From contig NZ_JAHLEF010000028.1 in NCBI RefSeq assembly GCF_018861755.1, positions 1 through 64,000 on the forward strand: a DNA stretch of 64,000 bases, written 5' to 3'. A model generated the notes under the pieces. The model worked only from the letters and a program-made list of their open reading frames with translations. It searched no databases and had not been told where the DNA came from. The stretch's first letter is position 1; each line of letters starts with the position of its first letter. This document shows positions 15,910 to 24,436 of this stretch, in pieces. Source of the stretch: Clostridium sp. CF012. GTDB lineage: Bacteria; Bacillota; Clostridia; Clostridiales; Clostridiaceae. Both the position numbers and the translations under genes were made by a program.

Positions 15910-17265
15910 ATGATATTAAATGAATTTAAAGAAAAATTATTTAAAAGAGCCGGAGAAGCTTGTTTTAGTGAGTATGAAATATATTATGAATCAGGAGAAA
16001 GCTTAGCCATAGAAATATTTAAAAAGGAAGTAGATAAATATAGTTTAAATAAAACTATGGGTATAAGTTTTAGAGGCATTTATGAAGGTAAAATGGGATA
16101 TGCATACACAGAAATTATGGACGATGAAGCAATAGAATTATTAATAGAAAAAGCAAGGTCGAATGCCCAAATCATTGAGAATGAAGAAAAAGAAATTATT
16201 TTTGAAGGTAGTAATAAATATGAAGATTTCAATGGATATAATGAGGAGATTAACAGCATATCACCTGAAGATAAGATAAAACTCGCAATTGCGCTTGAAG
16301 AGGAGGCTTACAAATGCAGTGATTATGTTAAAAATACAGGAGAATGCTCTTTAGGAACAATAGAAAATGAAAGAAGAATAATCAATTCAAAAGGATTGGA
16401 CATTAGCACTAAAGTAAACGGTATATATGGGTTTATGGAACCCGTTGTTACGAAGGGGGGGAGGACTAATAATTCCTATGCATATAAATTCACAAACGAT
16501 ATGAGTGAATTTGATATAAAAAAAATTGCAAAGGAGAGTGTAGATGAGTCTTTAGCTTATTTTGGTGCAGAATCAGTGAAAACAGGTAAATATCGAGTAT
16601 TATTTAAAAATTCAGTATCAGTGGAATTTCTTCAAACCTTTGGAGAAATCTTTAGCGCTGACAATACTCAAAAGGGATTATCACTATTAAAAGGTAAAGT
16701 AGGGGAAACTATTGCGTCAAAGAGGTTAACAATAGTTGATAATCCATTTTTAAAAGGGAGTTTATGTTCTACACCTTTTGATGCAGAAGGAGTAGCCACA
16801 TATTGTAAGAATATAGTGGAAAAAGGGAAGCTGAAAACATTACTTCATAATATTAAGACTGCTACAGTGGAGACCTCACAGAGTACAGGAAATGCTTCAA
16901 AAGCATCCTTCACGTCTCCTATAAAGGTTGCTCCTACAACTTTATATATTGAAAAAGGAATAAAATCCTATGAAGATATGATTAAAGCATTAGACAATGG
17001 AATTATAATAACGGAGGTACAGGGAACTCATTCAGGAGCTAATCCTATATCAGGAGATTTCTCACTAGCAGCCAAAGGCTTTTTAGTAGAAAATGGGAAA
17101 ATAATAAGACCAGTTGAGCAGATTACTATAGCTGGTAACTACTTTGAAGTGATGAAAGATACTTTGGAGGTCGGATGTGACTTTGAATTAGGGATACCAA
17201 GGTCAGGATCGTGTTTTGGTAGCCCTTGCGCTTTAATAAGGGAAATTTCAGTTGCAGGTCTTTAA
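15910..17265 (+). CDS. tldE: TldE/PmbA-family subunit
   Basis: A 451-residue TldE-like partner. It has the family architecture and C-terminus (I-T-I-A-G-N-Y-F-E-V-M, G-S-C-F-G-S-P-C-A-L-I-R-E-I-S-V-A-G-L) but lacks the HExxxH motif, as expected for the non-catalytic subunit. It is 11 nt after tldD with AGGAGGG between, so the two should be made together and assemble into the TldD/E heterodimer. Confidence 0.92.
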   Translation: MILNEFKEKLFKRAGEACFSEYEIYYESGESLAIEIFKKEVDKYSLNKTMGISFRGIYEGKMGYAYTEIMDDEAIELLIEKARSNAQIIENEEKEIIFEGSNKYEDFNGYNEEINSISPEDKIKLAIALEEEAYKCSDYVKNTGECSLGTIENERRIINSKGLDISTKVNGIYGFMEPVVTKGGRTNNSYAYKFTNDMSEFDIKKIAKESVDESLAYFGAESVKTGKYRVLFKNSVSVEFLQTFGEIFSADNTQKGLSLLKGKVGETIASKRLTIVDNPFLKGSLCSTPFDAEGVATYCKNIVEKGKLKTLLHNIKTATVETSQSTGNASKASFTSPIKVAPTTLYIEKGIKSYEDMIKALDNGIIITEVQGTHSGANPISGDFSLAAKGFLVENGKIIRPVEQITIAGNYFEVMKDTLEVGCDFELGIPRSGSCFGSPCALIREISVAGL

Positions 17266-17270
17266 GTATA

Positions 17271-17321
17271 AATAGAAGGTAGTTGTGGCCAGTTTAGAGC
17301 TGTCCACAACTACCTTCTATT
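17271..17321. terminator. Bidirectional terminator between tldE and the hemerythrin gene
   Basis: AATAGAAGGTAGTTGTGG pairs perfectly with CCACAACTACCTTCTATT. The right arm covers the stop codon of the leftward gene. Confidence 0.8.
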
Positions 17322-17871
17322 CTAGTTTAGATTCTAGTCCACTTAATAATTTAACATACCTATCTTGAAGGCTGTTTTTTGTAGCCTCATTTTCTACGGC
17401 AAAGCATAAGGTATCTATTTCTTCTAACTGCTCCTTACTTAATCTTTTTTGTGCGAAAGTATAAATAGCAGTGTCTTCCTTGTCGATATGCCTATGAAGT
17501 AAGTCCGTGTAAGCTATAGCGTTGGCAATTATGTCTACTCTTGAGTCACTATCTCCAGCTTGAAATTTAACTAAGGCAGCTTCTAGATTTCCCATAAAAA
17601 GCCTACCTAAATCATGTTCCACTAGCATTCCCATAATAGGACCCTTTTCTATTCGTTCCCCTAAAACTTCACTCATTTTTTTAAAAAGAATAACCTCTTC
17701 CTTATTATGATGGTGTTTATCTGCATAATTTCTTACGAAGTCAATAACACTATTAAAGTCATTATAATCAATTTGTTCATTGTTAAGTACTTTAATAGAG
17801 AATTTTCGAACGACAATTAACATTCTTTTTATAATTTTATGTTCTTCCATCATTAGCTCTATAGCATTCAT
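17317..17871 (-). CDS. Hemerythrin domain protein
   Basis: A 184-residue four-helix hemerythrin-like protein. The likely di-iron ligands are visible: H11 in M-M-E-E-H-K, H-H-H-N-K-E-E around residues 54-60, V-E-H-D-L-G-R around 86, and L-L-H-R-H-I-D-K-E-D near 128. Such proteins bind oxygen, NO or iron and in anaerobes help deal with oxygen. GGGAGG stands upstream of the ATG. It is a single-gene unit facing tldE. Confidence 0.88.
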   Translation of the reverse strand: MNAIELMMEEHKIIKRMLIVVRKFSIKVLNNEQIDYNDFNSVIDFVRNYADKHHHNKEEVILFKKMSEVLGERIEKGPIMGMLVEHDLGRLFMGNLEAALVKFQAGDSDSRVDIIANAIAYTDLLHRHIDKEDTAIYTFAQKRLSKEQLEEIDTLCFAVENEATKNSLQDRYVKLLSGLESKLE

Positions 17872-18044
17872 AATATATCCTCCCTTTATAAAAATTCTAG
17901 ATGCATAAATTGATAACTATTATTAATTATCAATATATCATATAAAATTATTAAAGTAAATGCTGCTGAATACATAAATAAGCTGTTGTGAATAAATAAA
18001 ATATGATATTCTTAAATTATAATTAAAGGGTTGGGAGGATACAT

Positions 18045-18941
18045 ATGATTGATTTGAATATAGGACAAGTAGCAGCCTTTGTAACTGCTATTTGCTGGAC
18101 TATAACCCCTATTGCTTTTGAAGCAGCAGGAAAAAGAGTAGGTTCACTATCCGTAAATTTTATAAGGCTTATTATAGCATTTTTCCTAATAGGTATATTT
18201 ACATTCTTTACGAGAGGTATGTTTTTGCCACTTGACGCGGCAGGATCAACATGGCTATGGTTAAGTATTTCTGGAGTCATAGGCTTTGTTTTAGGAGATT
18301 TATTTTTATTTGAGGCATTTGTACTGATAGGTTCACGTATATCATTACTAATTATGGCTGTAGTTCCACCAATAACAGCACTAATTGGATTTTTTATTTT
18401 AGGTGAAAGACTTACAATTTTAGACCTGCTAGGAATGTTTATAACTATGGGTGGTATTTTCCTTGTTATATTAGTGAGAGGTACTAATGAAAAGAAAATT
18501 AAATTATCCCATCCTTTAAAAGGTATTTCCTATGCATTTATTGGTGCTATAGGACAAGCAACAGGAATGGTGTTTAGCAAATTAGGTATGGGAAATTATA
18601 ACGCTTTTGCTGCTACTCAAATTCGAATTATATCAGCTACAGTTGTTTTTGCAATAATAATCACATTAAGGAAGAATTGGAGTAACTTAGCTGTAGCATT
18701 GAAAGATTTTAAAGCACTAAAATATATTTCTATAGGGTCATTTTTCGGTCCATTCATAGGGGTATCTTTATCCTTATTAGCGGTGCAATATATATCTACA
18801 GGAGTAGCATCTACAATTTCTTCAGTTTCACGTATTTTAATTATACCAATTGCTGTGATTGTATTTAAAGAAAAGATATCAGCAAAAGAGGTATTAGGAG
18901 CAGTTATAACCATTGGGGGAGTTGCATTACTGTTTATGTAA
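18045..18941 (+). CDS. EamA/DMT-superfamily transporter
   Basis: A 298-residue protein with ten predicted membrane helices in two repeated EamA halves (about 5-145 and 155-297). The pattern G-L-x-x-L-G-D, F-x-L-G-E-R-L-T at the end of the first half and V-F-K-E-K-I-S-A-K-E-V-L-G-A at the end of the second are typical. The substrate (metabolite or amino acid export) is unknown. GGGAGG precedes the ATG. It is a single-gene unit. Confidence 0.88.
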   Translation: MIDLNIGQVAAFVTAICWTITPIAFEAAGKRVGSLSVNFIRLIIAFFLIGIFTFFTRGMFLPLDAAGSTWLWLSISGVIGFVLGDLFLFEAFVLIGSRISLLIMAVVPPITALIGFFILGERLTILDLLGMFITMGGIFLVILVRGTNEKKIKLSHPLKGISYAFIGAIGQATGMVFSKLGMGNYNAFAATQIRIISATVVFAIIITLRKNWSNLAVALKDFKALKYISIGSFFGPFIGVSLSLLAVQYISTGVASTISSVSRILIIPIAVIVFKEKISAKEVLGAVITIGGVALLFM

Positions 18942-19107
18942 AAATAAAGCTCGACAATTTAACAATAAATATCATAAAATAAGGAATATTGATGATATAA
19001 TTATCTTATACTTTATTAATAATAAAATAGTATTCTAGGTAAAGAAGAGCAGCTGATCAGTAAATTTAAGAAAAAAATTCAGAATATTTTGAAAAGGAGT
19101 TGGTATT

Positions 19108-19851
19108 ATGACAATTAATTACGCACACAGAGGTGCAAGTGCATATTACCCGGAAAATACAATGCTTTCCTTTGAAAAAGCACTAGAAATGGGAGCTACA
19201 GGTATAGAAACAGATGTGCAGGTAACAAAGGATGGTGTATTAGTCCTTATTCATGACGAGATGGTTAATAGGACAACTAATGGAGAGGGACTTGTAGCAG
19301 ACTATAATTATAAGGAGCTAAGTAAGTTAGATGCTGGAGCTTGGATGGGCGAGGAATTTGCAGGAATTAAAATTCCTACAGTTGAGGAGTTAATCTACTT
19401 AACTTTGGATAAAGATATTATTATCAATTTTGAAATTAAAACTGGAATAGTAATATATGAAGATATTGAACAAAAACTTATTGATTTAATTTATAAGCAT
19501 AAGATAAATCGTAAAGTTATTTTGTCTAGCTTTAATCACTATTCTATAGCTAAGTGTAATAAAATATCTAAGGGAATTAATACAGGAGTATTGTATATGG
19601 AAGGTATTTATAAACCATATAATTATGCAAATACTGTTGGTGCAAAGGCTATTCATCCATATTTTCTTGCAATAAATGAGGAAGTAATAAAAGAAACTAA
19701 AAAGCACAGGACACAGATAAATGTGTTTACAGTGGATGATGAAGAGCGAATGAAATTTTTCTTAGATATGAAGGTTGATGGTATTATAACTAATTGTCCA
19801 GATAAACTCAATAAAATAATGGTAGAAAACTATGAAAAAACTAGATTATAA
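19108..19851 (+). CDS. ugpQ: Glycerophosphodiester phosphodiesterase
   Basis: A 247-residue GDPD-family TIM barrel: A-H-R-G-A-S-A-Y-Y-P-E-N-T at residues 6-18 (catalytic His7 and the R-G), E-T-D-V-Q (metal Glu/Asp), H-D-E-M-V-N-R-T-T-N-G (second catalytic His) and I-N-F-E-I-K. It hydrolyses glycerophosphodiesters to glycerol-3-phosphate and an alcohol. It lacks a signal peptide, so it acts in the cytoplasm. Its last 20 nt overlap the following MFS transporter gene, which suggests a coupled import-and-hydrolysis pair. AAGGAG precedes the ATG. Confidence 0.92.
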   Translation: MTINYAHRGASAYYPENTMLSFEKALEMGATGIETDVQVTKDGVLVLIHDEMVNRTTNGEGLVADYNYKELSKLDAGAWMGEEFAGIKIPTVEELIYLTLDKDIIINFEIKTGIVIYEDIEQKLIDLIYKHKINRKVILSSFNHYSIAKCNKISKGINTGVLYMEGIYKPYNYANTVGAKAIHPYFLAINEEVIKETKKHRTQINVFTVDDEERMKFFLDMKVDGIITNCPDKLNKIMVENYEKTRL

Positions 19852-21025
19852 GAAAGTTTTTTTGCTGGGAATAGGCTTTTTTGCAATTAGTGTAACTTGG
19901 TCTATATATAATGCTTTTGTTCCTAAAATATTAAGTAATTTTATAAGTAGTACAACAATAATAGGATTTATTATGACTATTGATAATTATTTTGCCTTGT
20001 TTCTTCAACCGGCAGTTGGAATATTAAGTGATAAAATTGATACAAAACATGGAAAACGAATGCCTTTCATCATGATAGGTATGCCACTTTCTGTAGTCTT
20101 TATTATACTTGTGGCAAATTATAAAAATTTGCCTATGCTAATAACATTTATAGTACTTATGAACCTTTCTATGAGTATATTCAGATCTCCAGTTGTAGCT
20201 CTAATGCCGGACATAACAGCAAAGGAAAATAGAAGCAAGGCAAATAGTATAATAAATTTAATGGGTGGAATAGGGTCAGTTATAGCGTATATTGTGGGGT
20301 CTAAGTTATGGGATTTAGATGAGAAATATCCCTTTTATCTTGCCGCAATATTAATGTGCTTTTCTTTTATTCTACTCTTTAATTCTATAAAAGAGAGACG
20401 GGACGTAGCACACTATGAAAAAGATGAAGCAGTAAATAAAGGGTTTGTAAAAAGTATAAAGGAAGCTTTAAAAAATAAGAGCGTAATGTTTTTGCTACTG
20501 GCTATATGTAGTTGGTTTATAGGATTTGCAGGAATTGAGACATTATTTACACTGTATGGTGAGAAATATTTAGGTATAAAGACAAGCGCAGCAGCATTTT
20601 CATTTACATTCATCTCAATTGCTTTCTTGATATCTGCAATTCCAGCTGGGATTTTGGGAACTAAGTTTGGAAAGAAAAAAACAATTACAGCTGGAATAGT
20701 GGGTATTGTTGTGAGCTTTTTTATTATAGCTTTTATGAAGAATATTCTATATATAAGAGGCATGTTTTTAATATGTGGATTTTTCTGGGCTCTAATTAAT
20801 ATAAATTCATATCCCTTTGTTACGGATATGGCGCCAAAAGGAAAAATAGGCACATTTACTGGACTTTATTATCTCACAGCATCTGTAGCAGCTATAATAT
20901 CACCGCCACTTTTAGGTCTTATAATCGATTTATTAGGTTATAAATATATGTTCTTTTATGGAGCTGTATTTTTCTTAATAGCTATAATACTTATTAATAA
21001 GGTCAAAATTGAAAGTCTGGAATAG
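19832..21025 (+). CDS. MFS transporter (SLC45/GPH-like)
   Basis: A 397-residue, 12-helix major facilitator protein. The loop after helix 2 carries P-A-V-G-I-L-S-D-K-I-D-T-K-H-G-K-R-M-P-F, the signature seen in SLC45/sucrose-type and related MFS carriers. Helices are regularly spaced to the end. It overlaps the GDPD gene by 20 nt, so the cargo could be a glycerophosphodiester or a related polyol, but that is inferred from context only. Confidence 0.85.
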   Translation: MKKLDYKKVFLLGIGFFAISVTWSIYNAFVPKILSNFISSTTIIGFIMTIDNYFALFLQPAVGILSDKIDTKHGKRMPFIMIGMPLSVVFIILVANYKNLPMLITFIVLMNLSMSIFRSPVVALMPDITAKENRSKANSIINLMGGIGSVIAYIVGSKLWDLDEKYPFYLAAILMCFSFILLFNSIKERRDVAHYEKDEAVNKGFVKSIKEALKNKSVMFLLLAICSWFIGFAGIETLFTLYGEKYLGIKTSAAAFSFTFISIAFLISAIPAGILGTKFGKKKTITAGIVGIVVSFFIIAFMKNILYIRGMFLICGFFWALININSYPFVTDMAPKGKIGTFTGLYYLTASVAAIISPPLLGLIIDLLGYKYMFFYGAVFFLIAIILINKVKIESLE

Positions 21026-21047
21026 ATAAAATAATTTTTAAATATAT

Positions 21048-21098
21048 AATAAAAGAATGTAGGGTACAAACAGAATTGTGCAGTGCATTCTTTTTATT
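21048..21098 (+). terminator. Terminator after the GDPD-MFS operon
   Basis: AATAAAAGAATG pairs with CATTCTTTTTATT, with an additional inner GTAC/GTGC pairing and a T-rich tail. Confidence 0.6.
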
Positions 21099-21243
21099 TA
21101 GCGGGAAGTTGGAAAATTTAAAAAATATGGATTAATTTTAAATCTTTATTTAAATTGTTATAAATATGACACCGCTTATATAAAAAATAATGATATTATA
21201 TAAATAAAATTGTAATCTAAAAAAAGAGAGGCTGGGGGGAATT

Positions 21244-22005
21244 ATGAAAAATAAGAGTAATGTATATTTAGCTTTAGGTATATTATGTGAAGTTTACTTT
21301 ATAGGAACAATAATATTTGGAGGAAGAGTAACTTTTGCTGAGTTTTATTTGGGCCTTGGAGTAGTGTTAATAACAATAGGATTAATTAAACGTAAAAGTA
21401 AAAGTGAATATATTTTAATAAGACCTGGCAAGATTCGAACAGCAATAAAAATATGTTTTTTTATGGGACTAGCTTCATTTATATTTATTGAAGGATGTAT
21501 AATTCAATCAGCTGTATCAAAGCATAAAGATAAAAGCGATTATCTAGTGATTTTAGGGGCCGGAATCAGAGGCGAAGTTCCTTCAACTGCGCTTTATCAA
21601 AGGCTTTATGCTAGTTTAGAATATATTGAAATCAATCCTGAGGTTAAGATAGTAGTTTCAGGGGGGAAGGGAACTGGTGAGAGTATTACTGAAGCAGAGG
21701 CTATGAAAAGATTTTTAATAAAACATGGAGTAGCGGAGGATCAGATAATAAAGGAAGAAAAGTCCACCAGCACTTTAGAAAACATGAAATTCACAGCAGA
21801 GGTTTTAGAAGCATTAGAGGAAAGTGAAAATATAGAAGTAACTATTGTAACAAATAATTTTCATATGTTTAGAGCTAAATTTTTAGCACAAAGACAGGGC
21901 TTAAAGGTATTTGGGTATCCCGCAGCGCTTCATCCAATGCTAGTTCCTACTTGCTTTGTCAGGGAGTATTTAGCAGTTATAAATTCATTTATATTTGATA
22001 GATGA
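21244..22005 (+). CDS. YdcF/SanA/ElyC-family membrane protein
   Basis: A 253-residue protein. Residues 1-95 hold three membrane helices; residues 97-245 form the DUF218 domain with D-Y-L-V-I-L-G-A-G-I-R-G, V-V-S-G-G-K-G, E-A-E-A-M-K-R-F-L, the S-T-S-T-L-E-N motif and T-N-N-F-H-M-F-R-A. This family acts in envelope maintenance (vancomycin sensitivity, elongation of peptidoglycan precursors) in other bacteria. GGGGGG precedes the ATG. A palindromic repeat begins 17 nt after the stop. Confidence 0.88.
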   Translation: MKNKSNVYLALGILCEVYFIGTIIFGGRVTFAEFYLGLGVVLITIGLIKRKSKSEYILIRPGKIRTAIKICFFMGLASFIFIEGCIIQSAVSKHKDKSDYLVILGAGIRGEVPSTALYQRLYASLEYIEINPEVKIVVSGGKGTGESITEAEAMKRFLIKHGVAEDQIIKEEKSTSTLENMKFTAEVLEALEESENIEVTIVTNNFHMFRAKFLAQRQGLKVFGYPAALHPMLVPTCFVREYLAVINSFIFDR

Positions 22006-22021
22006 TTGTGAGCTGAAAAAA

Positions 22022-22171
22022 TTTTCTTATATTATGCTATAACGAAAAGTATATATTGCTAGGAATGCATTCACTTCGCCTTAGTAATTCTAAAATTTAT
22101 TTTAGAATTACTAAGGCACGTTCAAATGCATTCTACGGAATATATACTTTTGTTAGCATAATATAAGAAAA
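22022..22171 (+). repeat. Palindromic repeat family, copy C (best preserved)
   Basis: A 150-bp element that is a near-complete palindrome. The left arm (TTTTCTTATATTATGC, AACGAAAAGTATATATT, GAATGCATTC, CCTTAGTAATTCTAAAAT) reads as the reverse complement of the right arm (ATTTTAGAATTACTAAGG, GAATGCATT in the top strand as ATGCATTC, AATATATACTTTTGTT, GCATAATATAAGAAAA). Homologous copies lie at 110-232 and 997-1136. It has no coding capacity, and its transcript would fold into one very long hairpin. It may act as a terminator for the preceding gene. Confidence 0.8.
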
Positions 22172-22390
22172 AAAGCAGTTAATCAATTGTTGTTTCAGTT
22201 ATTCTTTGATTATCGTAAAGAATTTCAATTGATAATTATATGCAAATGTATGAATAAATATTCATTAAGGTTTATTGATAAATTGATTTAAATATTAATA
22301 TATTATAATCTTTATCATCATAAATGGCTTAAACAAACGATTTTGAGTATTTAAAAATCATTAATAGTTTTTTAAAATTAAAACAAGCTA

Positions 22391-22419
22391 TTGACTTATG
22401 AATTAAAATGCAATACAAT
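22391..22419 (+). promoter_or_regulatory. SigA-type promoter
   Basis: TTGACT, 17 nt, TACAAT, placed 47 nt before the ATG at 22466. The match to the housekeeping consensus is very good. The rest of the 22172-22465 gap is AT-rich and shows nothing else. Confidence 0.7.
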
Positions 22420-22465
22420 GTATAAAAATTAGCGATTCATTTTAATAATTTAGGGGGTTATATCA

Positions 22466-22846
22466 ATGTCAAATACACAATTATTTCAATCTGAAAAAGA
22501 ATTAGTGGGTTTTATCTCGGACTATCTCATCAAACATGATGATACAATTGCAATCATAAAAAAAGATTTAAGAAAAGATGTAATTAAGTCTTTACTAATA
22601 AATGAAGAATTTAATATCTTTAAAGATTCTTCTGATGCAGAAGAAAATATATTATTTTTAATTAAGACAGGCGATAAGGAAGGAAAGAATTTAAGCCTTA
22701 AAATTTGCGATGCATATAATAAAAACACTAAAGCTTTTAAGATGGTGGATATAGATAATATATTACTTGTGGATAATTTAATTAGTAGTGAGGAAGCTAA
22801 AAGTATTACTTATTATAAAGAAATTACCAAAATGAAAGTACAATGA
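22466..22846 (+). CDS. Hypothetical protein (126 aa)
   Basis: A 126-residue soluble protein with mixed charge (M-S-N-T-Q-L-F-Q-S-E-K-E-L-V-G-F-I-S-D-Y). The predicted pattern is alternating helices and strands with no membrane segment or catalytic motif. The single Cys lies in S-L-K-I-C-D-A-Y-N. AGGGGG lies before the ATG and a good SigA promoter upstream, so the gene is probably expressed in growing cells. I do not recognise the family. Confidence 0.6.
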   Translation: MSNTQLFQSEKELVGFISDYLIKHDDTIAIIKKDLRKDVIKSLLINEEFNIFKDSSDAEENILFLIKTGDKEGKNLSLKICDAYNKNTKAFKMVDIDNILLVDNLISSEEAKSITYYKEITKMKVQ

Positions 22847-22926
22847 GGTTACCTTCCGTATATCGGGTCAATCTGAGGTTTCCTATTATATTAACTTATC
22901 CCAAATACTTATTCTATTTATAAAGC

Positions 22927-22965
22927 AACCAACTTACTTAGTTTAAGGTAAGTTGGTTATTTTTA
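22927..22965 (+). terminator. Terminator
   Basis: AACCAACTTAC pairs perfectly with GTAAGTTGGTT, followed by ATTTTT. It ends the unit of the gene at 22466. Confidence 0.75.
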
Positions 22966-23003
22966 TAAGTTTTTTTTCTTTATAAAAAGTATTAACAAAC
23001 AAT

Positions 23004-23031
23004 AAAAACCCCAATTTGCCTTGAGGTTTTT
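23004..23031. terminator. Second hairpin in the gap before hgcA
   Basis: AAAAACCCCAA pairs with TTGAGGTTTTT with one mismatch. T-rich on the right and A-rich on the left, it could act in both directions. The remaining gap (23032-23271) holds only a weak promoter-like sequence. Confidence 0.5.
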
Positions 23032-23193
23032 ACTATTTGAAAGAGCTTTTAGAGAATAGGATATAGTATAACTGAGTGAATTGGAAAATGAAGTTTATTC
23101 GTTAGGAGAATAAAATAAAATTCACTTAACATTTAATAGTTTCGCCATATTATTTTTATTTAAACATGTGTGAAAGATTATTATAAAAATACA

Positions 23194-23222
23194 TTTATAA
23201 AAATCAAAAGGTATACTATAAT
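23194..23222 (+). promoter_or_regulatory. Weak promoter-like sequence upstream of hgcA
   Basis: TTTATA, 17 nt, TATAAT, about 50 nt before the hgcA ATG. The -35 box is poor. No metal-regulator operator (ArsR-like inverted repeat) is obvious. Confidence 0.35.
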
Positions 23223-23271
23223 AAATTTATATATATCTGAATCATTATACAATTATTAGGAGGGGATATTT

Positions 23272-24414
23272 ATGAATTTAGATGGAATAGAAAACAAAGC
23301 TTGTTGAGAGCCGGATACCAAAAATTCCAGGGTGGGATTGAAGAAAGGCATTAGTACAGAAGTTAAATATATAAATATAGAATATTTAGTAGAAGAGGAA
23401 TTGCAATTATCATTAGGAAAGATAAAAAAGATAAGTACCAGCCTAACTAAAAAGGATATCCTAGGTGGTTTGGGAATAAGATTAAACATTAACAGAAATA
23501 ATTATGCTATTGAGCCAGGACTATATGCTATAGGGGGTCCAGATGAGAATTCACCAGTGATTGTAAGTGCTAATTATAAATTCACCTTTGATAAGTTAAG
23601 GAAGGAACTCGTGAGTTTAGATTTATGGCTTCTTATTATTGATACAAAGGGCATAAATGTTTGGTGTGCTGCAGGGAAAGGCACTTTCTCAGAACAGATA
23701 ATTTTAAAAGCAATGAGAGCAACTAAGTTGGATAAAGTAGTAAAAAATAAGACGCTAATATTACCACAGCTTGCAGCACCTGGAGTTTCAGCTCATACAA
23801 TAACTAAATATACGGGCTTTAAGGTTATTTATGGACCGGTAGCGGCAGTGGACATCCCAGAATTTTTGCTAAAGGGATATGAGACTACACCTAATATGAG
23901 AAAAGTTAAATTTAATATAGTAGATAGGGCTGTTTTAACGCCAGTGGAAACTATTCAAAGTATAAAATATTTTCCCATAGTAATATTATTATTTTTAATT
24001 ACAAACACTATATCCAGCAATAATCTAAGCTTTTTAGAGATATTTAAATTAAGTATGATAAATAGTATTCCATATCTAATAGCTATTTTACTGGGCACAG
24101 TGGTGATACCTATATTTTTGCCTATAATTCCCTTTAAATCCTTTGCGCTAAAGGGAGCTATTGTTGGACTGATTTGGTCTATATTAACAATATATTTTAG
24201 TAGTACATTTTTATTTATTGACTTGTTAATGGTGATGGTATCTAACACATTATTATTAACTTCTATAACAACCTATTTAGGCTTGAACTTCACGGGCTCA
24301 AGCACATACACATCCTTTTCAGGGGTATTAAAGGAAACAATTTGGGCAATGCCTATAGTGATTGTGTCCTCAGTTATAGGAGTAATACTTATGATTGTTT
24401 CAAGCACGATATAA
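23272..24414 (+). CDS. hgcA: HgcA, corrinoid methyltransferase for mercury methylation, with in-frame TGA (candidate selenoprotein)
   Basis: A 380-residue HgcA if the TGA at 23305-23307 (residue 12) is read through. The cap-helix signature N-V-W-C-A-A-G-K is at residues 129-136, with Cys132 the expected cobalt ligand. The corrinoid domain runs to about residue 220 (Y-T-G-F-K-V-I-Y-G-P-V); the C-terminal part has about five membrane helices. HgcA transfers a methyl group from a corrinoid to Hg(II). The ATG at 23272 follows TAGGAGGGG at good spacing; the next in-frame candidate, GTG at 23332, has no spaced ribosome binding site. The TGA follows a Cys codon (A-C-TGA-E-P-D). Residues 13-380 continue in the same frame with no further stop. 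hgcB follows 22 nt downstream. Confidence 0.88.
23305..23339 (+). promoter_or_regulatory. Candidate bacterial SECIS element in hgcA
   Basis: In-frame TGA at 23305-23307, then 15 nt, then a hairpin: AATTCC (23323-23328), loop AGGGT (23329-23333), GGGATT (23334-23339), a 6-bp stem with one G-U pair. The loop starts 21 nt after the TGA and has G at its second position and a GU, as bacterial SECIS hairpins do. The stem is short and AT-containing, so alone this would be weak evidence. Confidence 0.5.
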
Positions 24415-24436
24415 TTGAAAAGGGGGTAGAATAAAA

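Noticed and set aside
23332-24414. HgcA starting at GTG 23332 after the TGA
   Set aside because: The only AGG nearby directly abuts the GTG with no spacing, while a strong ribosome binding site and ATG lie upstream in the same frame. It is kept as the alternative if selenocysteine insertion is disproved.
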